A stretch of 5,273 nucleotides of DNA from Sulfurimonas sp. Lineage in GTDB: Bacteria > Campylobacterota > Campylobacteria > Campylobacterales > Sulfurimonadaceae. Below, piece by piece: positions 1 through 5,273 of the stretch (positions are counted from its first letter, which is position 1; every line of letters begins with the position of its first letter). A program made the translations under genes and the position numbers. The DNA lies in NCBI GenBank assembly GCA_022712775.1, contig JAFLJZ010000086.1:1-5273 (forward strand), written 5' to 3'. The notes under the pieces were generated by a model, which searched no databases, was not told the DNA's origin, and was given only the letters and a program-made list of their open reading frames with translations.

Positions 1-530
1 ATAGAGTTGTAGGTTTTATCCAAGAGGGTGACTTTAAAATAGAACATGCTAAGGCAGTGATTAATGAATCATATATTAGTGAATCGCAAACTAAGTATAT
101 AATCCTTGGAGCAAATAACTTTAATGTAATTTCGCAAAATGCACTTTTAAAAGTCTTAGAAGAGCCACCTCGCAACATAGAGTACATTATAATTTCCCCA
201 ACAAAATCAAACTTACTTCCAACTGTTCGTTCTCGTCTACCTCTTATTCAAGGTGATGTAACGCATGAAGTGATAGAACTTGATTTAAACCTTTTAAAAA
301 TCGATTATGCACATATTTTTTCTTTCTTAAAAGAACATGCACGTGTGAGTAAAATGGAAGCAAAACTTTTAGTAGAAGCGCTGTATCATAGAGCAACAGT
401 TGTAGATAAGTTACTTCTCTCAAGACAACAGCTAGATAACTTTGATAAGGCGTATCGATTACTTGAAGTAAACTCAAAGCCTCAAAATATATTTGCGATG
501 TTACTTATGAGTTTTGTTGGAGAAAAATAA
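1..530 (+). CDS. holB: DNA polymerase III subunit delta' (HolB), 5'-truncated by the window edge
   Basis: This is the C-terminal 175 residues of a clamp-loader delta' subunit, which helps load the sliding clamp onto primed DNA. The frame is open from base 3 to the TAA at 528-530, so the GTG at 57 is an internal valine codon and the true start lies left of the window. Numbering from the first complete codon, residues 44-56 (SQNALLKVLEEPP) match the AAA+ helix of delta'/DnaX proteins that precedes sensor 1. TVRSRL at 74-79 corresponds to the SRC arginine-finger motif, with Leu in place of Cys. The tail from about 145 to 171, including YRLLEVNSKPQN, resembles the collar-domain end. Campylobacterota delta' proteins are short (about 190-220 aa from memory) against 334 in E. 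coli, so perhaps 20-40 residues are missing. The stop overlaps the folP start, implying coupled expression. The family call is good, but the N-terminal nucleotide-binding region cannot be seen. Confidence 0.85.
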   Translation, partial: RVVGFIQEGDFKIEHAKAVINESYISESQTKYIILGANNFNVISQNALLKVLEEPPRNIEYIIISPTKSNLLPTVRSRLPLIQGDVTHEVIELDLNLLKIDYAHIFSFLKEHARVSKMEAKLLVEALYHRATVVDKLLLSRQQLDNFDKAYRLLEVNSKPQNIFAMLLMSFVGEK

Positions 531-1669
531 TGAATATAGAAAAACTCTCTTCTGATGTTAATGCTAAAGCCTTACTAAAAAAAATTGGTGTTGATGGTGG
601 AGGGGTGAGTATTTTAGCTTCAAAAATGAAACATCATGTTATCTACATCAAAGATTTACACGTTGGTGGAGCAAATATTTTAAAACAAGATGCGCTTTCT
701 ATTGGGGCAGATTTAGCAGTACCAAAAGGAACTGTAATCGCAAAAACACCCTTTGTTGATTGTGTTTTAATCGCAACAGAGCAACAGCTTAAAGTACTAA
801 GTAAAAAAGAATTAGCACAACCTTTTGGATTAAAAGAACTTGCAAATCATCTCCAAGTAATTTTAAAAGTAAAAAAGCCAAAGTCTGTAGAAATTATGGG
901 TATTATCAATGCGAATGAAGATAGCTTTTTTAAAGAGAGTAGATACCAAGATAGAGAAGCAGTTGAAAAAATTGAGATGATGATAGAAGAGGGTGCTAAC
1001 ATCATAGATATTGGGGGTGTGTCTTCTCGTCCAAATGCGCAAGTGGTAAGTACAGATGAGGAACTTAAAAGAGTAAAACCAATTCTTGATAGCATAAAGC
1101 AAAATAAGCTTTATGAGAAGGTGAAATTTAGTATTGATAGTTACAAGCCAGAAGTTATTTCTTATGCCTTAGAGAGCGGTTTTAGTATAGTAAATGATAT
1201 TACTGGTTTGGCAAATGATGAGGTTTGTAAACTTTGTGCAACTTATAATGCGACGGCTGTTATTATGCATATGCAAGGGACACCCCAGACAATGCAAGAC
1301 AATCCTAGTTATGACAGCCTCCTAAATAATGTCTATGAATTCTTACAAGAAAGAGTGAAAAAAGCAGAATCTTTTGGAGTAAGTGATATAATAGTTGACA
1401 TAGGAATAGGTTTTGGAAAAAGCTTAGAGGATAATCTTTCTTTAATTAAAAACTTAGAACATTTTTTGACATTAGAAAAAAAGATATTAGTAGGTGCGTC
1501 AAGAAAATCTATGATAGATAGTATTGATACATCTTCGGTTAAAGATAGACTTGGGGGAACATTAGCCTTACATTTAGAAGCTGTAAGAAATGGAGTTTCT
1601 TTACTTCGTGTACATGATGTAAAAGAACATATTCAAGCCCTTAAAGTTCAAGATTTTTTAAATAAATAA
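530..1669 (+). CDS. folP: Dihydropteroate synthase with N-terminal extension
   Basis: FolP condenses p-aminobenzoate with dihydropterin pyrophosphate in cytoplasmic folate synthesis and is the sulfonamide target. The 379-residue product has a complete TIM-barrel domain from about residue 118. Visible motifs are IMGIIN (122-127, pterin/phosphate-site Asn127), IDIGGVSSRP (159-168, loop 2), SIDS (201-204, Asp203), VNDITG (221-226, Asn222), MHMQG (246-250), DIGIGFGKS (290-298, Asp290), ASRKSMI (323-329, Lys326) and RVHDVKE (360-366, Arg360, His362). These align with E. coli N22, D96, N115, D185, K221, R255 and H257. Loops 1 and 2 diverge: NANEDSF for NVTPDSF, and GGVSSRP for GGESTRP. Residues 1-117 form an extra domain absent from the 282-residue E. 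coli enzyme; a similar total length is known in Helicobacter and Campylobacter FolP, and its role is unknown to me. The ATG overlaps the holB stop (TAATG), with GGAG at 519-522 seven nt upstream, which fixes the start. Confidence 0.95.
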   Translation: MNIEKLSSDVNAKALLKKIGVDGGGVSILASKMKHHVIYIKDLHVGGANILKQDALSIGADLAVPKGTVIAKTPFVDCVLIATEQQLKVLSKKELAQPFGLKELANHLQVILKVKKPKSVEIMGIINANEDSFFKESRYQDREAVEKIEMMIEEGANIIDIGGVSSRPNAQVVSTDEELKRVKPILDSIKQNKLYEKVKFSIDSYKPEVISYALESGFSIVNDITGLANDEVCKLCATYNATAVIMHMQGTPQTMQDNPSYDSLLNNVYEFLQERVKKAESFGVSDIIVDIGIGFGKSLEDNLSLIKNLEHFLTLEKKILVGASRKSMIDSIDTSSVKDRLGGTLALHLEAVRNGVSLLRVHDVKEHIQALKVQDFLNK

Positions 1670-1680
1670 AAAGAGGTGAG

Positions 1681-3018
1681 ATGAAATTTCCATTAATAAG
1701 TGAGATAGCAACTACATCTGTCTCAAGCGTCAGTACAAGTTGTAAAGTTTCTCATGCGCTCGATATTATGCTAGAAGAAAATCATAGAAATGTCATAGTT
1801 ATCGATGATGGTTGCTTTAGAGTATTGCGAGTCATTGATATTTTAGGAATAAAAAAGAAATATGAAAATCTAGATATAAAATTATCAGAAGTTTCTTTAC
1901 CTCTTGTACCAACAATTCTAAAGCATAAAAATGTTTTAGACACCTTAGAGTACCTAAGTGATAGTATGGAATATATTTGTGCACTTAATGATGATGGTTC
2001 TCTTTATGGGTTGGTAACACAAACGGATATAGCGAGCAATATTGATCCAGATACTTTAATGGATAATTATAGGTTAGTAGATCTTTTAAAACAAAATCGT
2101 AGAATGAAGTGGGTAGAAAAAAGTATGATTACATCTACTCTATTTACAGAGATGCTTGCAGATGCTTTTGATAATGTCATCATTGTTGAAAACATGCAAC
2201 CAATAGGTGTAATCACAACAAAAGATGTAATGAAATTGATTGCGCAAAATAGTGACTTACATTTAGAAATTTCACATTATATGACATCACCAGTAGATAC
2301 AATACATGAAGATTTGTCTATTAAAACAGCTTTGGATTTTGTGAAAACAAAGCATCATAAACGGGTTATTGTTGTTGATGATAATGGTATACTATCTGGA
2401 ATTATTACACAAAAAGAATTGATAACCTTAACATACTCAAGATGGGCATTATTGATGACTGAGTATCAAGATGAACTTTTAGAGATAAATACAATGCTTG
2501 AAGATAAAAATAAAAAGTATGAAACCTTAGCTTCTACAGACTCTTTAACTGGTTTATACAATAGATATAAGTTCTCAGAACTTTACTTATCCACATACAA
2601 GACAATGCTTCAGCGACATAATGATACATCTATGATTTTAATAGATATTGATTTTTTCAAAAAAGTAAATGATAGCTATGGACATAATGTTGGAGATAGC
2701 GTTTTAATTCAAGTATCGCATGCAATTTTGAGAACATTAAGGGGTATAGATATTGTTTGTAGATGGGGTGGAGAAGAATTTATTGCTTTATTGCCAACTG
2801 CAAGTTTAGAAAATGCTAGCATATTAGCGCAAACGCTAAGAAAGTATATTGAATCATTAGACTTAGAAATTGTAGGTAACATTACCGTCAGTATAGGTGT
2901 AGCATCAGTTAGAGAAGGTGATGAGATGAAAGAAGTTGTAGAGCGAGCAGATAAGGCACTCTACCTAGCTAAAAATAGTGGTAGAAACTGTGTAAAAACA
3001 CAGGAGGATATAGTTTAA
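1681..3018 (+). CDS. Diguanylate cyclase with four N-terminal CBS motifs (CBS-GGDEF)
   Basis: This 445-residue soluble protein should make c-di-GMP from two GTP under control of a ligand-binding CBS array. Four CBS repeats can be read at about residues 5-58, 66-120, 128-188 and 197-252, i.e. two Bateman pairs. The clearest is the fourth (YMTSPVDTI, then RVIVVDDNGILSGIITQKEL). A helical linker at about 255-284 leads into the GGDEF domain: DSLTGLYNR (287-295), IDIDFFKKVND (321-331, metal-binding Asp322), YGHNVGD (333-339), RGID (354-357, the RxxD inhibitory site), GGEEF (363-367) and a closing ADKALYLAKNSGRN (423-436). All catalytic signature residues are present, so it is predicted active and subject to product inhibition. 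No membrane segment or signal peptide is seen, and no EAL domain. GAGGTGA at 1673-1679 sits just before the ATG. Eleven nt separate it from folP, so it is probably in the same operon. CBS domains usually bind AMP, ATP or SAM; the ligand here is unknown. Confidence 0.93.
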   Translation: MKFPLISEIATTSVSSVSTSCKVSHALDIMLEENHRNVIVIDDGCFRVLRVIDILGIKKKYENLDIKLSEVSLPLVPTILKHKNVLDTLEYLSDSMEYICALNDDGSLYGLVTQTDIASNIDPDTLMDNYRLVDLLKQNRRMKWVEKSMITSTLFTEMLADAFDNVIIVENMQPIGVITTKDVMKLIAQNSDLHLEISHYMTSPVDTIHEDLSIKTALDFVKTKHHKRVIVVDDNGILSGIITQKELITLTYSRWALLMTEYQDELLEINTMLEDKNKKYETLASTDSLTGLYNRYKFSELYLSTYKTMLQRHNDTSMILIDIDFFKKVNDSYGHNVGDSVLIQVSHAILRTLRGIDIVCRWGGEEFIALLPTASLENASILAQTLRKYIESLDLEIVGNITVSIGVASVREGDEMKEVVERADKALYLAKNSGRNCVKTQEDIV

Positions 3019-3039
3019 AAGCAAGACTTTTAAATCATA
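3009..3039. terminator. AT-rich inverted repeat between convergent genes, possible weak bidirectional terminator
   Basis: TTTAAAAG (3014-3021) and CTTTTAAA (3027-3034) are perfect 8-bp complements around a 5-nt CAAGA loop. The stem extends past a G-T wobble and one A-C mismatch to 3009 and 3039. It covers the stop codons of both the cyclase gene (3016-3018) and the phosphate permease gene (3030-3032), whose gap is only 11 nt. The stem has a single G-C pair and no clear T-tract follows it on either strand, so it does not fit a standard intrinsic terminator. It is offered because no better terminator is visible at this junction. Confidence 0.25.
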
Positions 3040-4676
3040 ATCCCTTTAATTGTAAAAAATAATATAGCGGCTAATGTTCCAGCTGCTGGAACAGTGATAA
3101 TCCATGCAGCAAAGATTTTCTTAATAGCATCGCGTTTTACATATTCAACTTTTTTTATTTGTTTTATATGCTTTTTGGTTGATTTAATGATTTTATTTTC
3201 TTCTTTTATAAGCTTATAGAGTGCAACAATTCTTTCATAGTCATGTTCTTCTTTTTCTTTTTTAGAATCAAGTGCTTTAATCTCTTCTTTGTACGCATCT
3301 AGAGTCGCCTGCTCATCAGCAATAACAAGCTCATCTTCTTCAATGGAGCGTACTGGATTAGTGAGGTGAAGGTACTCACGCAAGAAACCAACACCAAAAA
3401 CACCACCAATTGTGATATGAGTTGAACTAACAGGAAGACCAAGCTGTGAAGCGATAATAACCGTAATAGAAGCAGCCATGGCAATAGAAAATGCTCTGAT
3501 TTGATCAAGTTCTGTAATTTCAGAACCAACAGTTTTAATAAGTCTTGGTCCATAAAGAGCTAGACCTAAGGCAATACCTAAGGCTCCAACACCCATAACC
3601 CATAATGGAATCTCGGCGCTTGATGAAATTCCACCATTAATAACAGCATCATTAATCGCAGCTAATGGTCCAATAGCATTTGCAACATCATTTGCACCAT
3701 GCGCAAAACTAAGAAGTGCTGCTGCAAAGATAAGTGGAATTGTAAAGAGCGTATTTACAGAAGCCTTGTTGTTTTTGAGTGTGGTAGTATTGTTTTGTAA
3801 TCGTTTTTTTACAGCAAAGTATACAACTATAGCTATAACTAAACCTAAGGTTAATGCTGTTGAAAATGAAGGTTTCTTAGTTATTTCGAGTGTAATGAGA
3901 GGAAGCATATTTAAAGTTTCAAGAATACTAGGCCATATTTTTTTAAGACCTTTGAGTGTTAAATACGTTACAAATGCCCAAGACATTATGGCAACAAAAA
4001 CAGGTACCCATTTTTTTGCAGCTGTGATTTTATCTTCTTTAAATACAATAGACTTTTTAATGGCAAGAAGAAAAGCAGCAGCAATAATACCACCCAAAAC
4101 AGGTGAAATCACCCATGAAGCAGCAATTTTCGCCATAGTACCCCAGTCTACAATGCTAAAGCCTGCAGCTGCGATTCCAGCACCCATAACTCCACCAACA
4201 ATAGAGTGTGTTGTTGAAACAGGAGCTTTCATGATAGTTGCGAAGTTTAGCCATAGAGCAGCAGCAAGAAGTGCCGCCATCATTGCCCAAATAAAAGGAT
4301 CAGGATTTCCGCCAAAGGCATCAATATCAATAATCCCTTTTTTAATGGTGTTAACTACTTCTCCACCTGCTATAATAGCACCAGCAGCTTCAAAAATTGC
4401 GGCAATAATAATAGCCACAGTCATTGTCATGGCTTTTGAACCAACAGCTGGACCAACATTGTTAGCTACATCATTTGCACCAATGTTCATTGCCATATAT
4501 GCACCTATGACAGCAGCTACTGCTAAGAACATATTGTTACTAATTCCACCATTACTTAGTAGACTATAGGTAAGTACAGCTATCATAAAGAAAAGAGCAA
4601 AACCTAATCTAGTAAAATCAGTTCCGCTTTCTTTTAGTGCTTCTTTTTCAAGTTTTGCAATTGTTTGTATTTCCAT
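3030..4676 (-). CDS. pit: PiT-family inorganic phosphate permease
   Basis: This is an inner-membrane phosphate transporter of the PiT family (PF01384, TC 2.A.20), driven by a cation gradient; sequence alone does not decide between H+ and Na+. The 548-residue protein shows the family's inverted duplication. The first half carries GANDVANNVGP (66-76) and PVSTTHSIVGG (152-162). The second half carries GANDVANAIGP (327-337) and PVSSTHITIGG (415-425). About ten or more hydrophobic segments are visible, starting near residue 24 and ending near 545. Between the last two membrane segments lies a highly charged Lys/Glu-rich stretch of about 75 residues (443-518), probably a cytoplasmic helical hairpin; this helps explain the length against 499 in E. 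coli PitA. The ATG has GGAG (4682-4685) five nt upstream. No PhoU/DUF47-type partner gene is adjacent. A promoter and possible Pho-type operator lie in the 63-nt gap upstream, suggesting expression independent of the cyclophilin gene. Confidence 0.95.
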   Translation of the reverse strand: MEIQTIAKLEKEALKESGTDFTRLGFALFFMIAVLTYSLLSNGGISNNMFLAVAAVIGAYMAMNIGANDVANNVGPAVGSKAMTMTVAIIIAAIFEAAGAIIAGGEVVNTIKKGIIDIDAFGGNPDPFIWAMMAALLAAALWLNFATIMKAPVSTTHSIVGGVMGAGIAAAGFSIVDWGTMAKIAASWVISPVLGGIIAAAFLLAIKKSIVFKEDKITAAKKWVPVFVAIMSWAFVTYLTLKGLKKIWPSILETLNMLPLITLEITKKPSFSTALTLGLVIAIVVYFAVKKRLQNNTTTLKNNKASVNTLFTIPLIFAAALLSFAHGANDVANAIGPLAAINDAVINGGISSSAEIPLWVMGVGALGIALGLALYGPRLIKTVGSEITELDQIRAFSIAMAASITVIIASQLGLPVSSTHITIGGVFGVGFLREYLHLTNPVRSIEEDELVIADEQATLDAYKEEIKALDSKKEKEEHDYERIVALYKLIKEENKIIKSTKKHIKQIKKVEYVKRDAIKKIFAAWIITVPAAGTLAAILFFTIKGIMI

Positions 4677-4703
4677 GCTGTCTCCGCATATAAATTTTGT
4701 GTG

Positions 4704-4709
4704 ATTATA
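4704..4709 (-). promoter_or_regulatory. Predicted sigma-70 -10 element for pit
   Basis: On the minus strand this reads TATAAT, a perfect -10 consensus, preceded by a T-run and AG (TTTTTAGTATAATC). No TTGACA-like hexamer sits 16-18 nt upstream; Campylobacterota sigma-70 promoters commonly lack one. The transcript would start near 4697, giving a leader of about 20 nt that contains GGAG before the pit ATG. It lies in the intergenic gap, after the cyclophilin stop codon. Confidence 0.6.
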
Positions 4710-4720
4710 CTAAAAATTGC

Positions 4721-4738
4721 ATTACATTTTGGTTACAG
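4721..4738 (-). promoter_or_regulatory. Candidate Pho-box-like tandem repeat operator upstream of pit
   Basis: On the minus strand the site reads CTGTAAC-CAAA-ATGTAAT: two 7-nt half-sites in direct repeat with a 4-nt AT-rich spacer, an 11-nt period. This is the architecture bound by PhoB-type response regulators (E. coli consensus CTGTCAT, 4-nt spacer, CTGTCAT). It also resembles the Campylobacter PhosR box as I recall it, GTTTC-N-AAAA-N-GTTTC, matching the GT starts and the central AAAA. It ends 11 nt before the TATAAT, where activator-type Pho boxes replace a -35. The half-sites are imperfect and the region is AT-rich, so chance occurrence is possible; regulation by phosphate is an inference. 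Confidence 0.4.
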
Positions 4739-4739
4739 T

Positions 4740-5273
4740 CTACTTTTTAATATAGGCTTTTACTATCTCTTGTCTTTCTAAAGGTCTATCACCTCGCATT
4801 GTGTGGACAGTATTTAATTTTTGTAAAGTTTCAAAAGATTCTTTTGTTGCTTGACCAAAAATAGTATGTTTTCCATTAAGCCAGTATGTATTTGCTGTAG
4901 TGATGAAAAATTGACTGCCATTTGTATTTCTTCCTGAATTTGCCATTGCAAGTACACCATATTTATCAAATACTTTTCCTTTGTATTCATCTTTAAAAGG
5001 TTTCCCCCAAATACTTTTACCAGCACGACCAGTTTCAGTTGGGTCTCCACCTTGAATCATAAAGTTTTTAATAATTCTATGAAAGGCAATACCATCATAA
5101 TAACCATTTTTAATATGTGTCATAAAATTTTCAACTGCAAGTGGTGCAACATCTTCAAAAAGTTCCAGTTCAATCACCCCTTGAGTTGTTACAAGAACTG
5201 CATATGGGTTTGCAGCATTTGCGTTTAGCGTAAAAAATAGCAAAAAGCTAAGTATAATTTTTTTAAGAGTCGG
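4740..5273 (-). CDS. Cyclophilin-type peptidyl-prolyl cis-trans isomerase, exported, 5'-truncated by the window edge
   Basis: The product catalyses cis-trans isomerisation of X-Pro bonds to assist protein folding. The frame is open from base 5273 down to the TAG at 4740-4742 (177 residues visible) with no ATG or GTG, so the start lies right of the window. Numbering from the first visible codon, the cyclophilin core has AFHRIIKNFMIQGGDP (63-78: Arg66, Phe71, Met72, Gln74), GKSIWGKPFKDEY (85-97), GVLAMANSGRNTNGSQFFIT (106-125: Ala111, Asn112, Gln121, Phe123) and WLNGKHTIFG (131-140: Trp131, His136). All the human CypA catalytic-site positions are matched, including the Trp at the position of CypA Trp121, which E. 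coli PpiA replaces by Phe. The visible N-terminus is a signal peptide, so the protein is probably periplasmic, functionally like E. coli PpiA. The TTG at 5243 would cut through the hydrophobic core and is unlikely to be the start. It is followed by pit on the same strand after 63 nt. Confidence 0.92.
   Translation of the reverse strand, partial: PTLKKIILSFLLFFTLNANAANPYAVLVTTQGVIELELFEDVAPLAVENFMTHIKNGYYDGIAFHRIIKNFMIQGGDPTETGRAGKSIWGKPFKDEYKGKVFDKYGVLAMANSGRNTNGSQFFITTANTYWLNGKHTIFGQATKESFETLQKLNTVHTMRGDRPLERQEIVKAYIKK
5214..5273 (-). other. Signal peptide segment of the cyclophilin (N-terminus cut by window edge)
   Basis: The first 20 visible residues have a basic n-region (KK at residues 4-5), a hydrophobic core (IILSFLLFFTL, 6-16) and a signal peptidase I-type site ANA at 18-20, with cleavage predicted before ANPYAV. 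No lipobox cysteine is present, so a soluble periplasmic product is expected rather than a lipoprotein. The initiating residue is outside the window. Confidence 0.75.

Noticed and set aside
57..59. GTG as the holB start codon
   Set aside because: The frame remains open and homologous-looking upstream to base 3, and no ribosome binding site precedes the GTG, so it is an internal codon of a truncated gene.
847..1102. Minus-strand open frames of about 80 codons within folP
   Set aside because: They are opposite a well-conserved gene, short, without recognisable motifs, and typical of chance frames.
3076..3092. 17-nt near-perfect palindrome GTTCCAGCTGCTGGAAC inside the 3' end of pit
   Set aside because: It encodes the conserved VPAAGT stretch of the last membrane segment and lies before the stop codon with no immediate T-tract, so coding constraint explains it better than a terminator or operator.
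3766..4569. 267-codon open frame on the plus strand, antisense to pit
   Set aside because: It mirrors the Ala/Ile/Gly-rich membrane protein on the other strand, whose codon composition yields few stops in this frame. The minus-strand product has clear PiT motifs throughout, and the antisense translation shows no recognisable domain.
4677..4739. A riboswitch or small RNA in the cyclophilin-pit gap
   Set aside because: The gap is only 63 nt and is accounted for by the -10, repeat operator and ribosome binding site; the predicted leader of about 20 nt is too short for a riboswitch.

Overview
This AT-rich window looks like chromosomal DNA from a Campylobacterota (epsilonproteobacterial) genome, most likely a Sulfurimonas/Sulfurovum-type free-living marine or sulfidic-habitat bacterium. 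The reasons are a short holB-type clamp-loader gene running directly into folP, as I recall for Helicobacter and Campylobacter; a FolP with the roughly 110-residue N-terminal extension of that group; low-GC codon use throughout; and a promoter with a strong -10 but no recognisable -35. The genus is an inference from memory of protein style, not from a search.

Layout. Positions 1-3018 hold a rightward three-gene set that is almost certainly co-transcribed. It consists of the 3' part of holB (DNA polymerase III delta'; its start lies left of the window), folP (dihydropteroate synthase; its ATG overlaps the holB stop as TAATG), and, after 11 nt, a cytoplasmic diguanylate cyclase with four CBS motifs and an intact GGEEF active site plus RxxD inhibitory site. 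Positions 3030-5273 hold two leftward genes: a PiT-family phosphate permease (3030-4676) and, upstream of it on the same strand, an exported cyclophilin-type peptidyl-prolyl isomerase whose start lies right of the window. The two blocks converge with only 11 nt between stop codons, and an AT-rich inverted repeat spans both stops.

Function. The left block joins replication, folate synthesis and c-di-GMP signalling in one transcript, with no obvious single pathway. The CBS array suggests that the cyclase reads an adenine-nucleotide-type ligand. The right block appears to be two separate functions: the phosphate permease has its own strong -10 (TATAAT) in the 63-nt gap after the cyclophilin gene. 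In place of a -35 there is a tandem 7-nt direct repeat on an 11-nt period, placed as in Pho-box promoters. This possible phosphate-responsive operator is the most testable regulatory observation in the window.

No tRNA, rRNA, CRISPR, insertion sequence or phage gene is visible. The region reads as ordinary core genome, and I found no convincing undescribed system in it.
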